From contig CBDCME010000010.1 of assembly GCA_965218865.1 (NCBI GenBank), positions 94,438 to 158,437 of the forward strand: a stretch of DNA of 64,000 bases. Direction: 5' to 3'. The notes below the pieces were generated by a model. It had not been told where the DNA came from and searched no databases. It saw nothing but the letters and a program-made list of their open reading frames with translations. The stretch is from CBDCME01 sp965218865 (lineage in GTDB: Bacteria > Pseudomonadota > Alphaproteobacteria > JAAXGF01). Shown in pieces: positions 24,639-33,386 of this stretch. Numbering within the stretch: position 1 is the stretch's first letter; each line of letters starts with the position of its first letter. The translations under genes were made by a program, and so were the position numbers.

Positions 24639-26204
24639 GTCGCCCGTGAAGAACGCGTAAGCGGCTGATGTTGGTAGTTCTTTCGGTTTGGCGAAGTAAT
24701 CGGATTTGCAAGAAAACGGGTTTTGGGCCTGAAAAGCTTGTGATTTGAAATAATTGATTTTGGGGATTCCCTTCCGTTGCGGAACGTGATTCTCTGCTCC
24801 CGTCGATTGGGATTGGAGAACTGTGATGAAGCCATCGCGCAAGGTGTCATCGGGAATAGAGGACCTGTTCCGCTCGCGGTTCGAAAACATCATCAACCTG
24901 CGCCACGAGTTGGTGGTGTTGGGGGGCCGGATCGCGTGGACTTTCTTCGACGAGACCTATGAAGCCTTGTATTCGGAGGAGGGTCGGCCGGGGGTCCCGA
25001 CGCGGTTGATGGTTGGGCTGCACATCCTCAAGCATATGTTCGATCTCTCGGATGAGGAGGTCTGCGAGCGCTGGGTCTACGACCCATACTTCCAGTGCTT
25101 CTGCGGCGAAGAGTACTTTCAGCATGAGCTGCCCATGGAGCGCTCGTCGATGACCCGGTGGCGGGACCGGATCGGGCCGGAAGGTTTGGAGAAGGTATTC
25201 CAGGAGAGCCTGGCCGTGGCCCACCGGGTGGGGGCGCTGCGGGAGAAGGACCTCGAGCGGGTGACGGTGGACACCACCGTACAAGAGAAGGCGATTGCCT
25301 TTCCGACCGACGCCAAACTGATGCAACGAGCCCGCGAGCGGCTGGTGCGACTGGCACGGGAGCACGGCATTGCCCTGCGTCAGTCCTATACCCGCCTGGG
25401 CAAGAGGGCGTTGATCATGCAAGGCCGCTACCGCCATGCCAAACAGCACAAGCGGGCCAACAAGGCCCTGCGCAAGCTCAAGACCTATCTCGGGCGCACC
25501 GTCCGCGACATCCGCCGCAAGACGGCCCAGGAGGAGAGCCTACGGGATACCTTCCGCCGCCCCTTGTGACTGGCCGAGCGGGTGTCGACCCAGAAGCGGC
25601 GCGACCCCTTGCCCAAGGTCTATTCGCTCCACGCGCCCGAGGTCGAATGCATCGGCAAAGGGAAGGCGCACAAGCCGTACGAGTTCGGCTGCAAGGTCTC
25701 CGTGGCGGCGACCAATTTCCGCCCCCCCGGCGGCCAGTTCGTCGCCCACGTCAAGGCCTTCCACGGCAATCCCTATGATGGCCACACCTTGAGGCAGGTG
25801 ATCGAAGAGATGGAACGCTGGACGGGGATATCGGCCGAGCGCATCTATGTCGACAAGGGATACCAGGGCCACGATTACCCCAACAAACACCGCGTCTTTA
25901 GATCAGGCCAGAAACGCGGCATCACGCCGACGATCAAGAAGGAGCTCAGGCGGCGCTCCGCCGTCGAGGCCGTGATCGGACATCTCAAGAGCGATGGCAG
26001 GCTGGGGCGCAACTTCCTCAAAGGCCGCGACGGCGACAAGATCAACGCCATCCTCGCCGGCGCCGGCTACAACTACCGCCTTGTCCTCAAATGGCTGAGG
26101 CGTTTGTTTGTCCAAATCCTGGCCGCGCTCCTCAGCGACATCTCGCACCCCACCGCAAACCCAATCGCCGCTTCAGCTTGAAATCAGGGTTCTTCACGGA
26201 CGAC
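24639..26204 (+). mobile_element. IS5-family element (type A), copy 2
   Basis: It is 1566 bp with the same ends as copy 1. It is bordered on the left by AT-rich gene A and on the right directly by IS630-C copy 1, whose TA target uses the first base after its end. TA occurs on both sides (24637-24638 and 26205-26206), but no 6-bp duplication like that of copy 1 is present. Confidence 0.9.
24826..26181 (+). pseudogene. IS5-family transposase with internal stop
   Basis: It is nearly identical to the intact copy at 3342-4697, but TGG has become TGA at 25567-25569 (the Trp of RRPLWLAERV). The frame is otherwise continuous and contains the second Asp and the Glu after the stop. A truncated product of 247 aa would lack two of three catalytic residues. 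Confidence 0.92.
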
Positions 26205-26206
26205 TA

Positions 26207-27376
26207 ATACCAACCGCCCTAGAGTTTGACTCGCGCAAAGGTTTACACGCTAGGTTTTGTGTGATTCAAGGTTGTTGGCAACAAGGGAGTGTGTTCAATG
26301 CCAACGATTCCTTTGCGAAACGACTTTGATGCTGAAAGAGTCCGTGTTCTTGCGGCACGGAGCGATGATGGGAACCAGGCGCGACGGCTTTTGTCGATGG
26401 CGGCCATCTACGATGGGATGGATCGAGCGTGCGCGGCGGGTATTGGCGGCATGGATCGGCAGACGTTGCGGGACTGGGTTCACCGGTTCAACGCGGGAGG
26501 TCCGGCCGGTCTGATCGACCGCAAGCCGAACGGGGCGTTGCGTCGGTTGACGCCGTCGCAAATGGCGGCGCTTTCGCGGGCTATCGAGGCCGGTCCCGAT
26601 CCCGAACGGGATGGGGTCGTGCGCTGGCGCTGCATCGATCTCAAGCAACTGATCCGAACGCGCTTCGGCGTGGACTATCACGAGCGGAGCGTCGGCAAGC
26701 TGCTGGCCGCGCTCGGGTTCTCGCATATTTCCGCGCGCCCGCGCCACGTCGGCCAGGATGCGCGGGCACAGGAGGAATTTAAAAAAAAGTTTTCCCGAAC
26801 ACTTGGCGAAAATCGTAGCGGCACAGCCACCGGACACGCCCATCGAGGTTTGGTTTCAAGATGAAATGCGCGTCGGCCAGAAGAACAGCCTGGTGCGCCA
26901 GTGGGCCCCAAAGGGATCGCGCCCGCGCCAGGTCAAGGACCTACGGACCTCTTCGGCGTATCTCTTCGGCGCCATCTGCCCCGAGCGCGGTGAGGGCGCG
27001 GCGCTGGTCATGCCGCGCGCCAATACTGAAGCCATGGACCTGCATCTCGAGGAAATCAGCCGGGCCGTTGCCCCAAACGCCCATGCCGTCGTGCTGCTCG
27101 ACCAAGCCGCATGGCACACCACTGCCAAACTCGGCATCCCGGAGAACATCTCCCTCGTGCCTTTGCCACCCAAGTCCCCGGAGCTCAATCCCGCCGAAAA
27201 TGTCTGGCAATACCTCCGCCAGAACTGGCTCTCCAATCGTGTCTTCGACTCCTATGAAGCCATCGTCGAGGCCTCTTGCCAAGCCTGGAACAACCTGACC
27301 GACCAACCTTGGAAGATCATGTCCATCGGCCTCAGAGCGTGGGCTCGCACAAGTCAATGTTAAGGGCGGTTGGTAT
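26207..27376 (+). mobile_element. IS630-family element, type C, copy 1
   Basis: The ends are ATACCAACCGCCC and GGGCGGTTGGTAT; TA flanks lie at 26205-26206 and 27377-27378. It is 1170 bp. Three more copies are at 33387-34554, 44976-46142 and 58546-59714. Confidence 0.92.
26298..27363 (+). CDS. IS630-family transposase (type C), two frames joined at an A8 run
   Basis: Frame 1 (ATG 26298, GGGAG upstream) carries the helix-turn-helix half, MPTIPLRNDFDAERVRVLAA to AQEEFKKK. Frame 2 carries the catalytic half: VWFQDEMRVGQ, VLLDQAAWH and SPELNPAENVW. The frames meet at AATTT followed by eight A residues (26778-26788). Copy 3 (44989-46053) has seven A and is one continuous 354-residue protein. Copies 1, 2 and 4 all have eight. 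Because three copies share the same state, slippage on the A run may be the way the full protein is made; it could equally be inherited decay. Confidence 0.85.
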
Positions 27377-27378
27377 TA

Positions 27379-27432
27379 GGAGTTTACTCGTTGAATTTGA
27401 TTCACAAATGTACGATTTTATTGACTACTAAA
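27379..27432 (+). pseudogene. AT-rich foreign gene, 3' part A, last codons
   Basis: In frame with 24335-24638 once the two intervening IS are taken out: RSLLVEFDSQMYDFIDY, then TAA. It gives that gene a natural end. A second frame opens directly afterwards. Confidence 0.5.
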
Positions 27433-27433
27433 G

Positions 27434-27673
27434 GAATCTCCATACGCTGATATTGAAATTCAATTACCGTCATTTGTACGCATGGACCAATCAGTGCTAT
27501 TTTATGATAAAATTAGGACTGATGTTTTAGAGTTATTTGACGATTCATTTCTTCAAAATGACAAGAGATATACTGGATCACCACGCCCGGGTTTCAGTAC
27601 TTGGCCACTACTCGTAAAAACCTTGAGGGAACACACAGAGTACTTTAGACATGGTTATGGTGATCCCGAGTGA
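27434..27673 (+). CDS. Short AT-rich reading frame, unknown function
   Basis: The frame is open from about 27434 (LLKESPYADIEIQLPSFVR) through an ATG at 27482 (MDQSVLFYDKIRTDVLELFD) to TGA 27671-27673. It may be a small gene or the continuation of gene A after a frameshift, as it begins where gene A stops. The base composition is as AT-rich as gene A and quite unlike the IS around it. No family is recognised. Confidence 0.4.
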   Translation, partial: ESPYADIEIQLPSFVRMDQSVLFYDKIRTDVLELFDDSFLQNDKRYTGSPRPGFSTWPLLVKTLREHTEYFRHGYGDPE

Positions 27674-27808
27674 ATTTTAAATATCTCTTGCGATAGATAT
27701 AGGTTCCCGATCCTTATTCCGGCTCTGTCGCTATGCCCGGCAACCGCTTTTCCCGGCGCCATTTCCAAGGCATGACGAAATCACCAGGGCAAAACGGCCA
27801 TGATCTAA
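27674..27808. other. Non-coding end of AT-rich segment before IS1380
   Basis: No gene is seen. It ends with CTAA (27805-27808), the left 4-bp duplication of the IS1380 element; the partner TTAG is at 31070-31073. Confidence 0.5.
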
Positions 27809-29101
27809 CCCTTTTTATTCGTGAGGGTCATCGGATTTGAGCGGGGCGAGCAGTGGCGGCCGGGTTGACGGCAGTTTTTGTAGTGGATTTTCAGAGGGGG
27901 TTGAGGGTTGACGTTCGGGGTTCGTCCGGCGGCACTTGCCGCCGGGTTCAGGGGGCCTGAGCGGCGATTCGGCCGGCCATCGCGAGCAGGATTTTCTGTT
28001 ATGGAAAGGCCGAAGGCATGGCGATACGCACGCGGGATTTAAGTTCCTCGAGGCGTACGGCGATTTTGAGGAATGCTCGGCGGAGCGTTTCGAAGGTGGC
28101 CATACGCCAGAGCGAGCGCCGGGGCGCGGCTTGGCGCAACTGATGCAAAAGCCAGTAGGCGCCGGTGTGTAGGAAGAGGCGGAACTGGTTGGCTTCCCAG
28201 CGGTGGCAGGAGGTCCGGTCGGACTTGGTGTAGAGTTTGTGGTCCTTGATCATGTTCTCCATCCGGCCGCGGGCGCAATAGATCTTCTCGTAGAGCACCT
28301 TGGCCCGGCCGGGCAGGTTGGTGACGACGAAGCGGATGTCGGAGCCTTTCGAGGTCGCCTTGACGCGGGCGATGACCGTGCGTTCCCGTGACCAGCTTTT
28401 GGCCTGGATTCCGGTTTGGAAGAAGCGGCGCACTTTGTCCTTTCCCTGACGTGCGCGGCGCAGGGCCACGTCTTCGCGCCACGGCTGGCCGATCTCGCTC
28501 AGCCGGGCGTTGCCGGGTAGGCCGAAGATGTAGCCGCAACCCTGATTTTCCAGCAGTTCCATGACGTCCGGCGTGCCGTAATGGCCATCGCCGCGCACGC
28601 TGATCACGACCCGTGGCCAGTGGTGCCGGATGCGGCGGATGACATGGCGTAGGATAGCGGCAGCCTCGGCTCCGGAAGGCCACTTGCCCGGGCAGAGCAG
28701 CGAGAGCACCGGCTTGCCGGTGGCCGCCTCGAAGATATGGATGGGCTGGAAGCAATAATCGTCGTAATGAGCGTTGAACAGCGCCAGCTGCTGGCCGCCG
28801 TGGACGGTATCATCGGTGTCGTCGATATCGAGGACAATGGGCTCCGGCACCGTCTTGAAACTGGAGCAGAACAGGTCGATCAGCGACAATCCCATGTGCG
28901 CCAGCTCGCGCCATGACGGCGCGTTCTCCAACCGCGACAGCGTCGGTTGCGACATCAGGTCGTTGCCGGTCTCGGACAAACGCCCGCAGGCCAGCTTGAA
29001 TGCTGGATCGAAACGCAGGGCATCAAGGTCGTCGCAATCCTCGTAGCCGCAGGCAATAGCGAACATCCGTGCCCGGATCATATCGGCGTAGGTGTGGGTC
29101 G
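27809..29101 (-). mobile_element. IS1380-family element, 3' part
   Basis: The left end (CCCTTTTTATTCGTGAGGG) resembles the other end at 31074 (CCTGAATTATTCGTCGTG). The element is cut at 29101 by IS256-A copy 1, and its 5' part has been moved to 31074-31388 by an inversion. Rejoined, it is about 1.6 kb, normal for IS1380. Confidence 0.85.
27999..29101 (-). pseudogene. IS1380-family transposase, C-terminal part
   Basis: The DDE transposase is seen from THTYADMIRARMFAIACGYE (DCDDLD follows) through the catalytic PIVLDIDDTDDTVHGGQQ, VVISVRGDGHYGTPDVMELL and the C-terminal RGRMENMIKDHKLYTKSDRT with its Glu, to the stop at 27999. The N-terminal 80 or so residues (PYLPGLSPVAGKELCARFDG to DPASTTH) lie at 31194-31388 on the other strand. 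The 8 bases CGACCCAC at the break belong to both halves, so the join reads ASTTHTYADM. Confidence 0.9.
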
Positions 29102-30563
29102 GGCGATGTCCCATGCTCTGTTGAAAAAGGCGAGGCAGGCATGGTTGGGCTTCGAGGCTAGGCGGCCTCTTTGATGGTTTCAATGGCGCTTTTCGCTTTT
29201 GCCTTTTTCACGTGATCCTCGAGGGCAGCTCTGAGGATGGGGAGTTGCCGGTAGGCCTTGAGGCGACGGAGGTCTTTTGGGCTTCCAGGAGGCCGGCGGC
29301 GGTCCATCGCAAGGCCATCTCGGCGTTGCGCCAGCGCTTGACATTGTGCTGCACCATCCTGACCGTTCCCAAGGCATTCTCGATGGCGTTGGTGCAGGCC
29401 AAGGAGCGCCTGAGCTTGGGCGGCAGGCCCAAGCGGATCACGGTGAGGATCTCATCCAGGCCCTCCAGGATGGAAGCCGAAACGCCGGGGGCCTCGGTCT
29501 CCAGGCGGCGCGCCAGGTTCTTCATGAGGCGTTCGGCTTTCTCGGCATCGTCTTGGTCCCAGGCTTGCCTGAGCGCCTTCTTGACGCCGGCATGAAGGCT
29601 TTCGTCGAGGCGCTCGATGATGTTGCGGCCCTTGTGGACCTGGCAGCGCTGGAGGGCGGCCACCGGCCCGAAGGTCCGCTTGATCGCCTTGGAGAGCGCC
29701 TTGGCGCCGTCGACGATGAAGAGCCGGGGCACTTCCGGGTCGAGGCCGCGGGCGGTCAGGTTGTCGAGCAGCGCCTGCACCGTGGCGGCATTCTCCGTGG
29801 CACCTTCGGCCAGGCCTAGAACATGCTTCTCGCCCGCGCCGTCGATGCCAATAGCTGCCAGCAACACGTGATCGCCGACGTGCAGCCCGTCGATCTGGAT
29901 GACCAGGAGATCGAGATCCGAAAGGTCGCTGGCCAGGAAGGCCTTCAGCTTCTTGCGCGTCATGGCCACGAAGCGCCGCGAGACCGCGGACTTCGAGGTC
30001 GCATCGCCCGCGCGTGCCGGCAAGTCGCCGCTGGCCTCGCCGGGCAGGCGCACGGCGCCCGCGTACTTGCGGGTCGAAACCGTAAGCAGCATGATGTTCA
30101 TCGCCCAGGACTGCAAAAGCGCCGGGTCCGAGAGCAACTCCCAGCTCGGCAAGCTCATCTCCTTGCCCGCAAGATCGCGCACCCGCGGGCGCGTCAGCTT
30201 CACCTTGCCCCCGTGATAGGCAATCTCGCTCTGGGTTGTCCCCCAGCGATGGCCCTGCCGCTCGGCCGTGCGGGCGTGGCGCGCTCCGCAGAGCACCTCG
30301 CTATCCTCGTCCAGCATCTCGCCCAGGGTCTCCACCCCGGCCAACAGGCAAAAGCGATCCACGCTCATGCGCAGATCATCAAAAGCCTCCGGCAAGGCCG
30401 GCGGCAACAGAGGAAGCGGGATCTCCAACAGTTTCGAAAGGCGGCTGTTCCGTGTAGTCTTGGTCATGGCGTCGTTCTCCTTGATGGATTCAACACCCAG
30501 AGCCTAACGGTTCCAGGCGAATGACGCCTACCTCACTTTTTCAACATCAGCCGGGACATTGCC
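29102..30563 (-). mobile_element. IS256-family element (type A), copy 1
   Basis: It is 1462 bp, exactly as copies 2 and 3. The ends are GGCGATGTCCC and GGGACATTGCC. The left flank is GTGGGTCG (29094-29101) and the right flank is CAACAAGG, which do not match; the partner of the left flank is at 31381-31388 beside copy 2, in inverse orientation. This is the mark of recombination between the two copies. Confidence 0.95.
29208..30467 (-). CDS. IS256-family transposase, copy 1
   Basis: A mutator-type DDE transposase of 419 aa. The catalytic residues are D193 (VIQIDGLHVGDH), D253 (LFIVDGAKALSKA) and E363 (NAIENALGTVR), with the C-x2-H motif CQVH at 275-278. ATG 30467 is preceded by AAGGAGAA. It is intact. 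Copy 2 differs at A161E and A319V, and copy 3 at M51I and G137R, so the three are recent duplicates. Confidence 0.95.
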   Translation of the reverse strand: MTKTTRNSRLSKLLEIPLPLLPPALPEAFDDLRMSVDRFCLLAGVETLGEMLDEDSEVLCGARHARTAERQGHRWGTTQSEIAYHGGKVKLTRPRVRDLAGKEMSLPSWELLSDPALLQSWAMNIMLLTVSTRKYAGAVRLPGEASGDLPARAGDATSKSAVSRRFVAMTRKKLKAFLASDLSDLDLLVIQIDGLHVGDHVLLAAIGIDGAGEKHVLGLAEGATENAATVQALLDNLTARGLDPEVPRLFIVDGAKALSKAIKRTFGPVAALQRCQVHKGRNIIERLDESLHAGVKKALRQAWDQDDAEKAERLMKNLARRLETEAPGVSASILEGLDEILTVIRLGLPPKLRRSLACTNAIENALGTVRMVQHNVKRWRNAEMALRWTAAGLLEAQKTSVASRPTGNSPSSELPSRIT

Positions 30564-30698
30564 CAACAAGGTTCATTCGTTACAAAACTACAGACCAGAT
30601 CAAGAAACTTCTCTCCCCATTTTTGTGTTAATGCTCGTGCCTCTCCCGATGAATTCGGATATCTTTTTGGTGTTAGAAAATTATTAGACCACGATTAA
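30564..30698 (+). pseudogene. AT-rich foreign gene D, 3' piece (inverted)
   Basis: Starting at CAACAAGG, one frame reads QQGSFVTKLQTRSRNFSPHF, then NARASPDEFGYLFGVRKLLD, and ends in TAA at 30696-30698. The minus-strand gene at 32851-33386 ends at the same CAACAAGG on its own strand. Reversing the segment between the two IS256 copies joins them in frame (SASQQGSFVTK). Confidence 0.75.
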
Positions 30699-30743
30699 AA
30701 TCTCTCTATTCACAAATGTTACGTTTCTTACTCACTGTTCTCA

Positions 30744-30985
30744 TTATTCTCTATTTCTTTCGTAATGAGTATTTGCAGATTCCATTAATCCCTTATCAAA
30801 ATAACATCCAAGCGTTCCTGAATCCTTATAGGGCTTCGCCCACGCTGGCGCTCTGCCTTTGCCAGTCCATTTCTCGTCGGGAATATCAGGGTTTTTGTAT
30901 TTGGGTCTTGCAGGTGCCCGTTTTCTGCGTCCGCCCGACCCAATTAGCTCTTCAAGGTCGTCACCTACCCACCGATACGCCCGTC
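30744..30985 (-). pseudogene. H-NS-family protein, C-terminal DNA-binding domain
   Basis: The minus strand reads DDLEELIGSGGRRKRAPARP, then KYKNPDIPDEKWTGKGRAPA and WAKPYKDSG, then a tail to TAA at 30744-30746. The K-Y-x-N-P...W-T-G-K-G-R-x-P-x-W core is the AT-hook-like DNA-binding motif of H-NS histone-family proteins. The N-terminal oligomerisation helices are not in frame; upstream is a different frame (VTVHVVKDGRIGG) ending in a stop. H-NS proteins silence AT-rich foreign DNA, and this one lies inside such DNA. It is not obvious in a simple ORF scan because no start codon remains. Confidence 0.75.
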
Positions 30986-31073
30986 CTTAACCACATGAAC
31001 CGTTACCGTCACTTGGTCACAAGATAAAAACGTTCTGGGCGGCGCGACCGGGTTTGCAGTGGGAAAGGATTAG

Positions 31074-31388
31074 CCTGAATTATTCGTCGTGCAGTGAGAA
31101 TTTTGCGGTGAGCGTAGACTAACCTGTTGATATAGCGTAGAATTTATGGTGTCAAAAGCAAGCCCACGTCAACCGGAAAACCTACGGCTCACCATGAACG
31201 AAACTATCCCCTATCTGCCCGGTTTGTCACCCGTCGCTGGCAAGGAATTGTGTGCCCGGTTTGATGGCGGCCGGCTATCGTCGGACGGCGGCGTTTTGTT
31301 GTTTGCCGGGATCGAGAAGCGGCTCGGAATCGCCGATCTTCTGGCTACCTGCGTGACGGACGAACGCGATCCCGCGAGCACGACCCAC
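31074..31388 (+). mobile_element. IS1380-family element, 5' part (inverted)
   Basis: It holds the right IS end and the N-terminus of the IS1380 transposase: MNETIPYLPGLSPVAGKELC, then DGGRLSSDGGVLLFAGIEKR and DERDPASTTH, ending at IS256-A copy 2. It completes the gene at 27999-29101 on the opposite strand. TTAG at 31070-31073 is the complement of the CTAA at 27805-27808. Confidence 0.88.
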
Positions 31389-32850
31389 GGCAATGTCCCG
31401 GCTGATGTTGAAAAAGTGAGGTAGGCGTCATTCGCCTGGAACCGTTAGGCTCTGGGTGTTGAATCCATCAAGGAGAACGACGCCATGACCAAGACTACAC
31501 GGAACAGCCGCCTTTCGAAACTGTTGGAGATCCCGCTTCCTCTGTTGCCGCCGGCCTTGCCGGAGGCTTTTGATGATCTGCGCATGAGCGTGGATCGCTT
31601 TTGCCTGTTGGCCGGGGTGGAGACCCTGGGCGAGATGCTGGACGAGGATAGCGAGGTGCTCTGCGGAGCGCGCCACGCCCGCACGGCCGAGCGGCAGGGC
31701 CATCGCTGGGGGACAACCCAGAGCGAGATTGCCTATCACGGGGGCAAGGTGAAGCTGACGCGCCCGCGGGTGCGCGATCTTGCGGGCAAGGAGATGAGCT
31801 TGCCGAGCTGGGAGTTGCTCTCGGACCCGGCGCTTTTGCAGTCCTGGGCGATGAACATCATGCTGCTTACGGTTTCGACCCGCAAGTACGCGGGCGCCGT
31901 GCGCCTGCCCGGCGAGGCCAGCGGCGACTTGCCGGCACGCGCGGGCGATGCGACCTCGAAGTCCGAGGTCTCGCGGCGCTTCGTGGCCATGACGCGCAAG
32001 AAGCTGAAGGCCTTCCTGGCCAGCGACCTTTCGGATCTCGATCTCCTGGTCATCCAGATCGACGGGCTGCACGTCGGCGATCACGTGTTGCTGGCAGCTA
32101 TTGGCATCGACGGCGCGGGCGAGAAGCATGTTCTAGGCCTGGCCGAAGGTGCCACGGAGAATGCCGCCACGGTGCAGGCGCTGCTCGACAACCTGACCGC
32201 CCGCGGCCTCGACCCGGAAGTGCCCCGGCTCTTCATCGTCGACGGCGCCAAGGCGCTCTCCAAGGCGATCAAGCGGACCTTCGGGCCGGTGGCCGCCCTC
32301 CAGCGCTGCCAGGTCCACAAGGGCCGCAACATCATCGAGCGCCTCGACGAAAGCCTTCATGCCGGCGTCAAGAAGGCGCTCAGGCAAGCCTGGGACCAAG
32401 ACGATGCCGAGAAAGCCGAACGCCTCATGAAGAACCTGGTGCGCCGCCTGGAGACCGAGGCCCCCGGCGTTTCGGCTTCCATCCTGGAGGGCCTGGATGA
32501 GATCCTCACCGTGATCCGCTTGGGCCTGCCGCCCAAGCTCAGGCGCTCCTTGGCCTGCACCAACGCCATCGAGAATGCCTTGGGAACGGTCAGGATGGTG
32601 CAGCACAATGTCAAGCGCTGGCGCAACGCCGAGATGGCCTTGCGATGGACCGCCGCCGGCCTCCTGGAAGCCCAAAAGACCTCCGTCGCCTCAAGGCCTA
32701 CCGGCAACTCCCCATCCTCAGAGCTGCCCTCGAGGATCACGTGAAAAAGGCAAAAGCGAAAAGCGCCATTGAAACCATCAAAGAGGCCGCCTGGCCTCGA
32801 AGCCCAACCATGCCTGCCTCGCCTTTTTCAACAGAGCATGGGACATCGCC
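31389..32850 (+). mobile_element. IS256-family element (type A), copy 2
   Basis: It is 1462 bp and in inverse orientation to copy 1. The left flank CGACCCAC and right flank CCTTGTTG do not match each other. After reversal of 30564-31388 the flanks would be CCTTGTTG on both sides, a proper 8-bp duplication. Confidence 0.95.
31485..32744 (+). CDS. IS256-family transposase, copy 2
   Basis: It is the same 419-residue enzyme as copy 1, with two substitutions (A161E and A319V) and all catalytic residues. ATG 31485 follows AAGGAGAACGACGCC. It is likely functional. Confidence 0.95.
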   Translation: MTKTTRNSRLSKLLEIPLPLLPPALPEAFDDLRMSVDRFCLLAGVETLGEMLDEDSEVLCGARHARTAERQGHRWGTTQSEIAYHGGKVKLTRPRVRDLAGKEMSLPSWELLSDPALLQSWAMNIMLLTVSTRKYAGAVRLPGEASGDLPARAGDATSKSEVSRRFVAMTRKKLKAFLASDLSDLDLLVIQIDGLHVGDHVLLAAIGIDGAGEKHVLGLAEGATENAATVQALLDNLTARGLDPEVPRLFIVDGAKALSKAIKRTFGPVAALQRCQVHKGRNIIERLDESLHAGVKKALRQAWDQDDAEKAERLMKNLVRRLETEAPGVSASILEGLDEILTVIRLGLPPKLRRSLACTNAIENALGTVRMVQHNVKRWRNAEMALRWTAAGLLEAQKTSVASRPTGNSPSSELPSRIT

Positions 32851-33386
32851 CCTTGTTGAGAAGCAGAGTTTATAGCCAAAAAATCAGGTAACGAAGAAGG
32901 GTAAAGTGATTTGGAAGCTTCTAACAATTTATTAGCATTTTCCTGTCCCCCAACTAATGCCCTAAAACCTCTATTATTATGTAAAGAAATCATATTTTCT
33001 CCGGTATCAAATTCGTAGGTAGTAAATCTTACATCACCCCCAGCACTTGAAAATTCTTTTTCTAAAAAAGAGTCTGCTGTTGAAACGATCCGTTTTGAAA
33101 GAGATTTTGCATCCATCCTGCCTCGAATGCAATAAGGATTGGGAATATCCTGAACGAACATTCCTTGCGTGACATACAAAACACCAGTATCTGTAAAAAT
33201 TCCGAGAGGATGTCCATTTTTGTCCGTACTCACCAGAGCTTCGATAACTTTTTGTGCAATCTCAGTATCAGGATTTTTTTGATGTATAATGAACTAAATG
33301 AACCAATTCAGGTAATGTGCATGCTCTATCACGAAAAGAAACAATTATTCTTGAGTCCTGAAAACGTATTGGACCAAAACATCTAA
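32851..33386 (-). pseudogene. AT-rich foreign gene D, middle piece (one frameshift)
   Basis: From 33386 downward the frame reads RCFGPIRFQDSRIIVSFRDR and ACTLPELVHLVHYTSK. At the T7 run 33274-33280 (A7 on the coding strand) the frame shifts; with six A it continues NPDTEIAQKVIEALVSTDKN, then IFTDTGVLYVTQGMFVQDIP and ISLHNNRGFRALVGGQENAN, to NSASQQ at the IS256 end. The upstream piece is at 34557-34657 and the downstream piece at 30564-30698. The family is unknown. The single-base change in a homopolymer could be real decay or a base-call error. Confidence 0.7.

Noticed and set aside
30716..31027. Plus-strand hydrophobic 103-codon frame
   Set aside because: It overlaps the H-NS-like domain on the other strand, which has clear family motifs; the hydrophobic start looks like chance in AT-rich DNA.
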